Positions 1 through 11,400 of a stretch of DNA of 64,000 bases are shown here, piece by piece. Positions within the stretch are counted from its first letter, which is position 1, and the number at the start of each line of letters is the position of its first letter. The translations under genes and the position numbers were made by a program. Below the pieces are notes generated by a model. The model was not told the origin of the DNA. It saw only the letters and a program-made list of their open reading frames with translations, and made no database searches. This DNA comes from Patiria miniata (Eukaryota; Echinodermata; Asteroidea; Valvatida; Asterinidae), in the NCBI RefSeq assembly GCF_015706575.1, contig NW_024037074.1, positions 5,332,001 through 5,396,000 of the forward strand. The letters run 5' to 3'.

Positions 1-107
1 TTAATTATACTTTTAACCTTTTAAAAAGATTGCATAGGGTTTACACCTTCTTAATGTCAGTTTCTCTTTTGAATTTTTTTTACTAGTTTTAACGATATAT
101 CGTCACC

Positions 108-478
108 GACACCACGAAGTAACACCCAAGTCCTCTTCAGTGTTGCTTCGTGAAAACCGCTTAATGACACATATTGGTTTCACGAAGTAACACTGCGATT
201 TGCGTTTTTAGAAAGTTACACAACTGTTACGGAAATACTATTTATCTTAAAAAAACAAACAAATAGAATGACTCCAGAGAGAAAACAATTACAAATTGAC
301 AGGAATATAATTAATCCGTGTGGTCTTGTAATTTATAGACAATTGTAATAAAAAAAAAAGCTTCAAACGGGTGAAATAAAGACGAATGTTACTTAATCAA
401 AACGAAAATCACTCGGTTCTGTAATATACGCTCACGTAGCGCGAACCCAACTTCACTTGGGTATTACTTCGTGGTGTC
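108..478. mobile_element. TIR element (MITE-like) in the 3' flank of the first LACTB-like gene
   Basis: The segment is bounded by inverted copies of a 24-base sequence, GACACCACGAAGTAACACCC followed by AAGT, at 108-131 and (one mismatch) at 455-478. Further copies of the CACGAAGTAACAC motif lie inside, in both orientations (about 140-152 and 180-192). The flanks 1-105 and 500-599 resemble the 3' flank of the second gene copy (8215-8414), which lacks this block, so it looks like an insertion after gene duplication. No coding capacity and no clear target-site duplication were seen. Confidence 0.6.
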
Positions 479-599
479 TCTGACGATGTGTTTTACTCAT
501 TGTTTGTTTACTCTGTTGTTCACAACACCAATAACAACGATCATCAAACAGTAGCCAAGCACACGACACAACCATCTTTTCCAAAACTTCACGAAACGG

Positions 600-3500
600 T
601 TATTTTGCCTCCAGTTTCTCAATGCACTTGTAAGTCTCCTCTAGCAGTGGATGGAAGCGGTGGTCTCTCCCAGTGGTGTACGTGGACAGGAAGCTGGAGA
701 CATATCCGAAGCCAAGCTTGCGTTGAGGGTCGGCAATGCCGTGCATGCCCCCTAACCCTGGATGGCCGAACCGTTTGGCATCCTGTATTAAACGGAAACG
801 ACATTAAAAAGGAGGTTTTCTGGTTCCCACCGCCTTATCTATTGCTGATGACCTTTAATTTCTTCGACATCTCATTGGACGAATCTTTAGAGCTCTGATT
901 TGACGAACTTTAAAAAAAAAATATCGGGGGACAGCACATGCGTAACAGATGCTCGCGCAAGTACAAAGAAGTGACCAATAAAAAGACAAGATTACTGCTT
1001 GTTAGTCCGATGATTCGTTATTTGGGAGGTTCCAAAATCCGAAGGGTTCTATAAGTCCCAAAATAAAATAAGGTTAAATTATCCAAAAGTTCGATAGTCC
1101 AAATAGACGATCAATAGTAACGAACCAACAATAAAGTCCGATCCAGATAAGGTTGAAGGGAATTAAAGTGTTCCACGTATTCATTGTATGTGGTTTTCTG
1201 TTAATAAACCTTCGGACTATTTAACCTTGTTTTCATTTTGGACTTATGAACCTTCGGACTAATTAACCCTATTCTAATTCGGCCTATTGAACACTCCGAC
1301 AAATAAACCGTCGGATTATCGAACCTTCGGATAAAAAGAACCTTCAGATTATTAACCTTCGGGCTATCGCATCAATAGTTCGGATTAACGAACCTTGTTT
1401 CATTTTCGGACTAATGAACCCCCGGGTATAAAAACTTGATTTGTGTGTTCGAACTATCGAACGTTTGGATTAAAGGGTCTATGAAAAGACATTTTTTTGG
1501 AAGACAGTTTGTGAAACTTTTTACTCCTCTGAAATGTATGAACATTATTTGACATCCCTTTTTGGTTAATTTTATGAAAAGTGTATTTCTTTAAACATTT
1601 AAAATTGTCCATGCTTTTCTGGACAACTGAGGGCGCTGTACGTTGATTCGGTGTCATTTCAGGAAGACATTGTAAAGGTTTTAGGGTTTTCTGTTATTGT
1701 GAACCCAAAATTTTGCTCATTGGAAACATCTGTATCTGGGTCGAAACACGGCACTGCATCCTCCAATAAACCCACCCTAAAGATTGTTTGTATTTACTTT
1801 TTATTAGATTTCCCTCGTTTTTCATCGATATCCCATGACAAAGAAAACTTCTCACCTTTTCAATAGCGAATCCTAGGTTGAAAGCAACAGCTGATCCATC
1901 CATCCCAACTGGAGTTCCCTTTACCTCATCCATAACCTTTTTGATGATGGCCTCAGAAAGTAACCTTTGACCTTTCAACGTGGCTCCACCATTGGCTAAT
2001 ATTCCGTAGACTTTAGCGAGAGCACGGGCCGTTCCTACTCCCCAGGCCGACGGCTGTTCGAGGGCTAGTATCTCGGGAACCATGAGTTCATTGAACTGGA
2101 TGTAAAAAAGAGAGAAACTCCCACTGTTTTAAGAAGGTCAGTCACTGTGATAAGTTAGCGAAGAACGAAACCATCAAATTTAATAAAACTTTTCTGATTT
2201 ATCCTAGTGAGTTTTATTCCGTCTTTCGAGACATACTTATTTGTTTTATTTGTTTTAAGGCCGGGTACATGAGATCATGTACCCATGTCATGAGATCGCT
2301 GAAATGTTTATGTATAAGATCGTTTTAATACTTGTCCTTTTCAAAGGTCTGGCTGGAAAGAAACTAACCTAAATTACCTGATGTCGTACCGTTCATGAAA
2401 TATGACAATGAAAAAAACGGCTTACCTGACCAGACGCCATGTTAAGGCCTGACCAGACGCCATGCTATGACCTGTCCAGACGCCATGCTATGATCTGTCC
2501 AGACGCCGTCTGATGACATGACCAGACGCCATGCTATGATCTGTCCAGACGCCATGCTATGATCTGTCCAGACGCCGTGTTATGATCTGTCCAGACGCCG
2601 TCTGATGACATGACCAGACGCCATGCTATGATCTGTCCAGACGCCATGCTATGACCTGTCCAGACGCCATGCTATGATCTGTCCAGACGCCGTCTGATGA
2701 CATGACCAGACGCCATGCTATGATCTGTCCAGACGCCATGCTATGATCTGTCCAGACGCCGTCTGATGACATGACCAGACGCCATGCTATGATCTGTCCA
2801 GACGCCATGCTATGACCTGTCCAGACGCCGTGTTATGACATGACCAGACGCCATGTTATGACCTGACCAGACGCCATGTTATGACCTCCAGACGCCATGT
2901 TATCACCTGTCCAGACGTCATGTTATGACCTGACCAGACGCCTCGAAATAACCTGAGCAGACGCCATGTTATGACCTGTCCAGAAGCTTTTTTGTTATGA
3001 CCTGAACAGACGCCAGGTTTTGACCTTTACAAGGCTGCTTTCATAAAGCCATGAATAATCACATCTGATTACGGGTAATTACTAAATATTTGTTTTTGAG
3101 ATTACCTGTACTGGCTGAAAGACCGCTTGCAGTTTCCCGGTCATCAGTCTCTTCCATATGAATTGGCGCATGAGCCGACTGGTTATCGCCTCCTTGAACC
3201 ACATGTAAGCGCTGGCCCAGGACAAACGCGGATAGCGGTGGTACAATTCCAAGGGGAGACCAATGTGAAAATCAATGCCTGTCACCACACAAGATAAACC
3301 GAGAAAAGAAGATGGAATCAAGAATGGAATCTCCCTTGAGTTCTGCTCTGTCTTCTAAACAAAAATACCAACAGGTTGAATATTGAGAACGAAAAACAAA
3401 GATGACAATGTGGTAATGGTTCAACATACATGGACAACATTATTAATCAATCCATAAACGCCATATGTTCAAAGTAAATTGTGTGTGGCGTTCTTGGAGT

Positions 3501-5278
3501 AGTGTTATACTCTAAGAACCTTTTCCTTACCATTTCCACTTCGATAGATTTAATATAAGATGCAGGTAATTCTATGGGAAACGTTATGCTCCCTGGCAAG
3601 TGTGGCCTCTGGTTAGAGCCCGTGAAAGACCGTTGGCAATCGATAAGACAGCTATCACAGCTGCTTAGCTAATTTGGTAGAGCATTACGTTGTTCCGATG
3701 GTCTCAGGTCCATATCCCACTTCAGGTAATTTCTTTCTTCAATCATATACTGATATTAAAATGATGTGCAGATTAAATACCAAATGGTTGAGCGATCTCT
3801 TCCTTGAAGAACTGGCCCAGTGTCCTGTGCTTGGGGTCGGCGCGTCTCAAGAGCTGGCTGGCGTACAGACCGAAGGACAACGCATGGTATTTCTGAGCCG
3901 TACCCGGCTGCCATTCAGGGGCATACCGTGCCAAGAATTCTCCCAACGCATCTTGGTCCCCCAGTAGAGTAACGTTGGCGCCGATTTCAGATAAACCAGC
4001 CTGCCATTAAAAAAGGAGCATTTAGTTGGGTTGTTCGATATTCAGTATCGTCATGTCTAAACCACTGTGGCATCTTTACTAATTGTGCTGTAAGGAATAC
4101 GAGGCGAGATTCAAGATACAGAAAGACAGGTTGAGCTGACGACTGTGTTCAGTCATTTCCAAGCTCCAATTTCATCGGTAGTTGTTAGGCTAACGTATAA
4201 AGTTTTTTAGTAATGCAAAATCAAGGTAGAACTGCATGGAAACTAATCTGGCAATGAATTGCAAGTTTTGTAAATACCCGCCATCGATTTATTGATCAGA
4301 TCAAAATCGTCATAGGTTTTAGCCGTCTTCTTACCTTGTGGTTCAGGAGCGTACGCACTGTGATTTTTTCCTTGCCATTCTGGGCAAATTCTGGCCAATA
4401 GGAAGCCACGGTCTTGTCGTAGTCAAGGTGACCCCTGTCCACCAGAACGGCCATGCACAAGGCAGCCATGCCTACAATATTTTTGAGACAAGCAAATTGT
4501 TCTGAGCAGACACAGACTTAAAATTGTATATAATTACCTTCAGCGTATGTAACGCTTTCATTCTCGGTTGAGAATTGCCTCCTCTCCTTTGGTGCTACAA
4601 CTTAACATCGCTTGAGATCCCATTAAAAACTTAACCGAATGGGGGCGTTCTTTTGTCAAATCAAAGGTGAATGCACTTAATTCATTCCCCTCCATTTCAA
4701 CAGCACAATTTGTCACTACCTTTCGTAGCGGAGAAGACTATAGTCAAAGTGTCCTCCTTCCATGGCCGTCCTGCCTCACTATCTGCGTACCCTCCCCAGA
4801 TGTCGACGACCTTTGACCCTTTGTAGTACACCGAGAATGCTGAACCACCTGTCGGGTATTCCACTCCATTCTCGAAGTTCTCCCTGTAGACAATTTTGTT
4901 GAATTAACTTTTTGAAATGAAAAAATCCTCATTCTCACATCTACTTGTGGCATGTAATACAATCTAAGCCTCGCAAATAAACATAAGCTTATCGCAAAGA
5001 TGATTCCCGCCTAAGTTAATTTCGTCCTCTCAACCGTTAGACAATGCTAGCTGGTAGATATCTTTAGTATAATCGAAACTTAAACTCATTAAAAGGGTTT
5101 CATGTAGGCCTGCCGTGAAAAAAATTGGGGGTTACCTGAAGAGTTTGGCCACCGGTTCGAATCCAGGCTGTACAGTTCCTGCAGTGATGATGGGCAGAGC
5201 CTTGGTCCAGAGTTGCGGTAGGTACACCGTCAGCACCGCAGTCACACAGACCAGGATAGCACTCTTCATGAACGCCAT
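600..5278 (-). CDS. Serine beta-lactamase-like (LACTB / family VIII esterase type) protein, copy A, 7 exons
   Basis: Exons on the minus strand in transcript order: 5136-5278, 4720-4883, 4335-4471, 3781-4000, 3106-3278, 1856-2095, 600-782. All junctions are GT-AG, and the total of 1260 nt gives 419 aa plus stop. Exon 1 encodes a signal peptide or signal anchor (hydrophobic residues about 5-24). The penicillin-binding fold motifs are visible: S99-A-T-K102 (SxxK nucleophile and base) at the end of exon 2, Y186-H-A in exon 4, and G365-H366-P-G in exon 7 at the place of the KTG box. Family knowledge: such metazoan proteins are secreted, ER or membrane-anchored hydrolases of uncertain substrate; lactamase activity should not be assumed. 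It is tandem with 8415-13470 and shares every intron phase. Intron 5 holds a minisatellite. The start is the ATG just before the hydrophobic segment, identical in both copies. Confidence 0.9.
1010..1470. repeat. Degenerate short tandem repeats built on GAACCTTCGGACTATT
   Basis: Intron 6 of LACTB-like copy A (783-1855) contains many imperfect units such as AACCTTCGGACTA and CGGACTAATTAACC, spaced about 12-35 bases apart. A short run of the same motif lies in the matching intron of copy B (about 8630-8665), so the motif predates the gene duplication and expanded or contracted afterwards. The rest of the intron, about 1480-1850, shows nothing recognisable. Confidence 0.6.
2430..3020. repeat. 23-bp minisatellite with higher-order structure
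   Basis: About 25 head-to-tail copies of a 23-base unit, CCAGACGCCATGCTATGATC plus TGT, lie in intron 5 of LACTB-like copy A. A diagnostic variant containing GTCTGATGACATGA occurs at about 2508, 2600, 2692 and 2761. These spacings of 92, 92 and 69 bases are four, four and three units, so the array grew by duplicating multi-unit blocks. The 3' part (2840-3020) is more diverged. The open minus-strand frame across it is a by-product of the repeat. Confidence 0.9.
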
Positions 5279-5298
5279 GTTTTTACTGTACAACCGAT

Positions 5299-5645
5299 AT
5301 TCAGTGCAAATTTGCTTTTTGAAGTATAGGCAGCTTGCCCTTTGTTCGATGAAGGTCAGGTATAACTTGCAGGCCGACCGCCGAAGGAAAAATAGCACTG
5401 TAGGTACGTGTAACGGTGCAAACCTGATGATAGGCCCTAATAATGATTTTCCTAACGGGCCCACTACTTGTATGCCCTTAACTTTTACAGAAATTCAGTG
5501 CAAATGCTTTTGAAGTATAGGCAGCTTGCCCGGGTGAAGGTCAGGTTTAACAGGAAGGCCTGTAGCCTAGCATTGCACTAGCGCTGCAAACCTGTCAATA
5601 GGCCCAGAATTGCCTACGCGGGCCAAATCACTATTTGTATGATCT
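5299..5645. repeat. Local tandem duplication upstream of LACTB-like copy A
   Basis: The sequence at 5299-5477 recurs in diverged form at 5494-5645. Shared blocks include TTCAGTGCAAAT, GAAGTATAGGCAGCTTGCCC, GAAGGTCAGGT, GCAAACCTG and CACTA-TTGTATG. It starts about 20 bases upstream of the start codon, so it probably duplicates 5'UTR or promoter sequence. Copy B retains at most a trace (TTTTGAAGTATTCAA near 13508). Confidence 0.6.
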
Positions 5646-6637
5646 CTATTTTGTTTCTATAATGCTATTCAGAGCATTTTGTGGGTCATTCGAACTTGAA
5701 GGTTTGCAAAAAAATGAGTCAAAGCCATGCAGAGGACTGCTAGCTCGTAGATTTGTAAAATTCGGGACCCTAAATTTGGTAAATTTTGCAATGGAGCGCA
5801 TGCTGGCATCATTGTTTTCTTTCAAACTGCCGATTGGCCACAGGACTACTTTTAGGGGTGATCATTTTTGGATGGAATTTTATCCCAAAAGTCATCATAT
5901 CACCACCCAACAATTGAGCGGAAAATGAAAGATGATGAAAAGCTTTAGAGTGATGGGTGTTCCAATACCTTGGAGAGTTGCGAGTATTATTAACAATCTT
6001 GGAAGTGCGCGTAATTATCAATGGGGTCTAAGGGAGTCGATATACAGATCTGCACCCTTTAGAATTATTAATGGACGACGCCACGAATGCCGCGACAGTG
6101 TTGTTTTCAGTGGGCGGGACCTCTCGAGAGGTTAAGGGGGCAGCATTTCAATAGGGTTACCAATTAGGGCGGATCGGCGACAAATGCACTTGAGGGGGGG
6201 GCAGATAGGTCATCAGCTGATCACAGCATTTTCGAGAAAAAAAAATGGGGGTTGATAAACCCCTGGAACTTAATTAACGTCTTGGGCGTTGCCAAGATTT
6301 TTTCTAGTTTTTCTTCTGATTTGTTTTTCTCCGATAGTCCTAGGTTAAATGTTGTAAAATTCGTCCATACGGCGACAATCAGCATTCAGCACTGCGGTAT
6401 AAACGTAGACAAGAAGAGCACTATAGCTGTTCATGTAGGCCTACGTCGGGTTTTATGAATTGATTTTCTGGTTGTAAAGGTCGAAGCCTTCACTACGCTC
6501 GTCCATTAAATTTGGATAAGTATGAAACAGGTATTTTTGTATTCATCCAGCTGTTTTTACTGTTTTTAGTCGAACTTGTAATTCTAACTTGTAATGTTTT
6601 TGTAATTTTCATGGAAATTTCGTGTGTTTTTGGTAGA
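5646..6637. other. Intergenic stretch without recognised genes
   Basis: I see no exon-like reading frame, no RNA gene and no clear terminal repeats here. It is moderately AT-rich with short homopolymers. Short frames of 60-97 codons exist on both strands but lack splice or family support. Confidence 0.5.
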
Positions 6638-6645
6638 TAGGCATG

Positions 6646-6981
6646 CAAGGGCAGATCCAGAACACAATTTTTTTTTTTGGGGGGGGGGGGCAAAAAGAAT
6701 GTTGGTCCCCCGAAAAGTGGGTCAGAAAAATTACGGCGTGGGGTTCGGGGCCCGCTTAAGGGCCCGGACATTTTTTTGGATTCTAGATACTCTGTGGTGC
6801 GATCTGAGGCAATTTCTGACCACTTTAACCAATGTTTTTTTTTAGGAAAAGATGGTGGTGTACTCATTGCCTGCCTTTATTGCGATGTCACATAAAAACA
6901 ATATAAAACAATTGGTTTCGTTGTGTTTTTTTTTGGGGGGGGGCATGGCCCTCTTTTGCCCCCCCTCCGGATCCGCCCTTG
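6646..6981 (+). mobile_element. hAT-type MITE, copy 1
   Basis: Inverted ends CAAGGGCRGATCC (left) and GGATCCGCCCTTG (right) bound 336 bp. The interior is shared with 34868-35185 (inverted) and 40021-40333: a G-run, ACGGCGTGGGGTTCGGGGCC, GTGGTGCGATCTGAGGCAAT, GATGGTGGTGTACTCATTGC and a terminal G/C-run. The candidate 8-bp target duplication is decayed (TAGGCATG / TTTGCATG). The other copies have perfect 8-bp duplications, which points to the hAT superfamily. It has no coding capacity. Confidence 0.8.
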
Positions 6982-7159
6982 TTTGCATGTAAGATCATTT
7001 TGTAAATTACCACTCCCTTTTATAGATTTTTAAAATTTGTGAAGCGCTTTGAGACATTTTGTGTAAGTGTCATTATTATTACTATTATTGAACTTGTTCT
7101 AATTTGTTCGATGATCAAGCCAATAAAACCAGACATGGTGGTGTTTGGTAGACTAGTGA

Positions 7160-7700
7160 TGAATTTGTCCTACGAATGTTTCATGTTTCAATGGGCGCTC
7201 GTGTTGAAGTATCGCACGGTTACTAGGCAAAAATCAACGACCTCAACAAAAGAGGCAAAGTACTGAACAGACGACTTTTTGCCAACAGCAAACAGTACGG
7301 AGTAATTGTACCTTGCGTGAATCAGCATTTACTAAGTATTTTTGTTCATACAGAAGATAACATTGATAAAGTCCTTCTCATTGATGTCAATTTTTTTTTA
7401 TCTTCCCCATATTTGTCCATATCTTTTCAGGAAACTCCGGCAAAGTTTTTTGTTTGAGAAATTTGGTTTATTTGTTTTCGAGTGTTTGCTGTGAACAAAA
7501 TATAGTAACTGTAGAGATGTCCATCAAGGAAAAGCCAAAGTTGACAGTGATTCAAGAAGTGTTTGAAAATGTTTATAACACTTTACGTCCAAACTTTCCA
7601 GCACCGTACCAATCTCCAAAACAAACAAAATGTTCATACAATGAGGATATCCGATTGTCACCTGTTGAAATGAAGGATGGGTCATCACAGTTTTTTTCTC
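7160..7700 (+). pseudogene. Degenerate remnant of an IS630/Tc1-type transposase repeat
   Basis: This block matches 26930-27475 at DNA level over several hundred bases. Shared runs include TTTCATGTTTCAATGGGC, ACGGAGTAATTGT, TGAATCAGCATT and GTAGAGATGTCC. The counterpart lies directly downstream of a recognisable DDE transposase segment, so this is the 3' half of the same element. Near 7650-7690 a frame reads like a worn version of the DDE-family motif (Y-S-P-x-L-N-P-x-E). Many frame breaks make it non-functional. Confidence 0.45.
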
Positions 7701-7742
7701 ACTTACAAAACAAAATCGGATTAAATTTTGTTTTGTAAGTGA
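7699..7742. repeat. Perfect 18-bp hairpin
   Basis: TCACTTACAAAACAAAAT at 7699-7716 is the exact reverse complement of 7725-7742, with an 8-base loop. It marks the 3' edge of the transposase remnant. It may be a terminal inverted structure of that element or of a small inserted element. Confidence 0.8.
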
Positions 7743-8250
7743 AGACATTGGGGATAATTGTGATGTTACCTTCGGCGTTCATCTGAATCAGCGGCGTTAC
7801 TATAAGCGCTGGGGAAGAGCTGGGGAACTGACATAAGCACACGTACATCCACTCGCATATCTTGGAGAAGGCAGAGTGCAATAAAAACTATCTTTATAGT
7901 GTCTAATAATTATGAGATGCAATACAAAGAAGCTCTGGCAAAAACAAAAGCCGACACACTACAGCAAAATATATCTTCACGAAATCAAGAGTTGTTCCGT
8001 TCAAAATTCCGTAACAATTAAACCAATTAAAGCAGCTAAAATCTACAACGATTATTCAAATACAATTTGGTTTAAAAAAATTTAAAAAGTAACAAACTTT
8101 CAATAAAAAGGAAAGTTCAACACCTAGCTTGAAAAATTCTTAACGATCGCAGCTAAAAACTACAACGATATATATACTAATTGTACTTAAATGAAATATA
8201 ATAATCCAATTACATTTTAGGTTCGCTTGCATGTACTTTTAACCTTTTGT
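7743..8250. repeat. AT-rich dispersed sequence shared in part with 27560-27930
   Basis: Segments such as CAGCTAAAA..CTACAACGATTATT, AAAAAGTAACA and TTCGCTTGCAT recur in order at 27680-27915. Because the transposase remnants just upstream also match, both loci probably carry the same larger element of about 1.1 kb. The last part (about 8215-8414) also resembles the 3' flank of LACTB-like copy A and may contain the 3'UTR of copy B. Confidence 0.4.
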
Positions 8251-8414
8251 TATACAACTATTGAATGTCTTTTTTTCTTTTGTAACAATTTTTCTGATAG
8301 TTTTAGCTATATTTCTTAACTCTCGTTTGTTTACAACAACAACGGCGATCAAACAGCGGCCAAGCACTCGACAACAGTCACAAAACTATTGCCTCCATCT
8401 TCAGCACGAGACGG

Positions 8415-11400
8415 TTATTTTGCCTCCAGTTTCTCAATGCACTTGTAGGTCTCCTCTAGCAGTGGGTGGAAGCGGTGGTCTCTCCCAACGGTGTACGTGG
8501 ACAGGAAGCTGGAGACATATCCGAAGCCCAGCTTGTGTTGAGGGTCGGCAATAGCGTGCTGGCCCCCTGCCCCAGGGTGGCCGAACCGTTTCGCCTTCTG
8601 TAACAGAAACGACATCAATACGAAGTTTAAAGAACCGTCGGACTATCGAACCTTCGGAGAGCGGGCCCCGACCTAACAGCAATGATCGACACAATGTCGG
8701 CAATCCGAAGGTACTCGACAAATTTTTTTTCTTCCGAATTTACTTTCTCGAAACTTTATCTTGATTAGCATTGGTTTGACACACAACACTCCGGATTTCC
8801 ACTCGTTTTGGAACGATCCCATAACACAGAAAACTTCTCACCTCATCAATGAAGAATCCTAGGTTTAAAATAATTGGAGTTCCATCTGGAATTCCCAGAG
8901 CTTCTACTTGTGCCTGATCCGTGAATTGTTTCATGACGTCCTCAGAAAGTAACCTTTGACCTTTCAGTGTGGCTCCACCATTGGCTAATGTTCCGTAGAC
9001 TTTAGCGAGAGCACGGGCCGTTCCCACTCCGTAGGCCGACGGCTGTTCGAGGGCTAGTTTCTCGGGGATCATGAATTCCTGGAACTAAAAGTTAAAAGAG
9101 ACACACTTTCTTAATTTCTCCAAAGATTTATTATGTCTCTCGAGACATTATTTATTTACTATATTTATTCATTTGAAATCGTCAGTCCTTTTAAATATAT
9201 GCCGAGTAAGGGCTGTCACGGAAATACAAAAGTCAAACTGTCATCAATCAATGTGTATTATTATCCAGACCCATGCCAACAATAAAAGCAAGATTTAAAA
9301 TTCCACTCATAGAAAATTAACGATATTAAAAAGATAAAGGTACAAAAATATATCACTATACTGAGTACAGTTGTATAGCAATTACAACATTTTTCGACAA
9401 TTTCCTTAATGAAGCAATTTTTTTCCTCAAACTCAGCAATTATCGCTGTTTGGCTCGCCTTAGACCTTTACCATGCTGACACCATTTCAGTCGTTTCCCT
9501 CTCTCCAATAACAGTGCTAAATGGTCAGGCGCGGTTCTACGGGGGGGGGGGGGGTGGTGGCAAAATTTGTTTGTCTAGCCCCCCCAAAATAAATTCCGTA
9601 AAAATAAATGGCATTAGCCGAAAGAAGGATTGTGATGTACATGCGAACGGTCTCCCCCTAAAGAAATAGTCGTGACAAGGGTGCATTAGTTAATATAGTG
9701 TGAATGATTTTAGGATTTTATTGGCGCTCCCCATTGAAAATATGGCATGAGCCCCCCCCCCCCCCCCCCCCCCCCCCCCCCACCACCACCTATTGATTTT
9801 CGGAGGCCTAAGTGTCTGGAGAAAATAACCGGTCTACATTCACGATCTCGCGCGAGTCACCAAGCTCAAGTCTGAGTCAGCATGGTCGAGTCCGAGTCCG
9901 AGTCCGAGTCATTTTCCAATGTGACTCGAGTCGGGTCCGAGTCACGAACAATGTGAATCGAGTACGAGTCCCGGACTAGAGTCCTACAACACTGCCCCGA
10001 CCTGCTCATGAGACACAAATGTTATGAACTTTTCATTGCTTCACATGAAACCCTTTGCTTTGAACTTTACCCTGCTTTACGTGAAACCTTTTTGACGCCA
10101 TATAAAAGTCATATTTCGGGTAATGACTGAATATGATAATTTTTTAAAGTTACCTCTGCTGGCTTAAAGATCGCTCCCAGTTCACCAGTCTTCACCCTCT
10201 GCCATATGAATTCGCGCATAATCGGACTGCTCATCATCTCCTTGAACCACATGTAAGCGCTGGCCCACGACAAACGCGGGTAGCGGTGGTACAATTCCAA
10301 GGGGAAACCGATGTGAAAATCAATGCCTGTCACCACACAAAACAAACCAAGAAAAGAAAATACAATCAAGAATGGAAGGTCTCTAGAGTTCTGCATTGTC
10401 TTCTAAAAAATAACACCCAATCAACAGCTTGAACATTGGGAACATAAAAACAAAGATGACAATGAGGTAATGGTTCAACATGGTACCCATCATTGACAAC
10501 ATTATAATCGGGTGCATACCTATGTTCCCCATACCTCTGTTTTCCAGTACCTATATGTTCCCCAAACCTAACCCTAACCCTATGCATCTAACCCTAACCC
10601 TAAGGGATTTTGGGGAACATATATGTATTGGGGAACATTGGTGTTGGGGAACATCGGGTAGACCCCTTCACGCCACGTGTTCAAAGTCTAAGCTGTAAAC
10701 CTTTGCCTTCCCATTTCCACTTAATATAAAACTAGTGATTCTGAGGGAAAATGTATTCCTGGATGAAACATCTCTAAGGCCACCTGGGCATTCTCCCTGG
10801 CAGCATGTACATGTATACTGGTGTATGGTATCTGGTTAGTGCCCGTCAACAGGCATTGGCAATCGATTTCATGGCTCACTACCTAATTTGGTAGACAACC
10901 TTACATTGTCCTGATGGCCTCAGATCAGGTAATATCCTCCCACTAATTTGAAATGTCAGTGCAAATTTAAATTTAAATAAAAGTAATGGAGACCCCAAAT
11001 ATGTACTGCAATGGAAATGTACCAAATGGTTGAGAGATCTCTTCCTTGAAGAACTGGCCCAGTGTCCTGTGCTTGGGATCGGCGCGTCTCAAGACCTGGC
11101 TGGCGTACAGACCGAAGGACCACGAATGGTATCTCTGCGCCGTACCCGGCTCCCATTCGGGGGCATACCGCGCCAAGAATTCTCCTAATGCATCTTGGTC
11201 CCCCAATAGAGCATAGGTATCCTCGTCGCTGATTTCAGATAGACCAGCCTGTCATTAAAAAAAATAAGAGTTCAGTTGGGTTCTTCGTTTTCAATCTTTA
11301 CATGTCTTATAAACAACAGTGGCAAAGTTTAATACATTAAGGAATGTACGGAGTTTAAAGATAAAGTGAGACATGTCAAGCTGACGGTTGTATTCATTCA

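Noticed and set aside
488..898. 136-codon plus-strand frame over the last LACTB-like exon
   Set aside because: It is the antisense shadow of exon 7; the true minus-strand frame matches the paralogue and ends at 600.
2430..3020. CRISPR-like array or coding repeat protein
   Set aside because: Units are directly adjacent without unique spacers, the context is a eukaryotic intron, and the open frame only reflects the repeat lacking stops in one phase.
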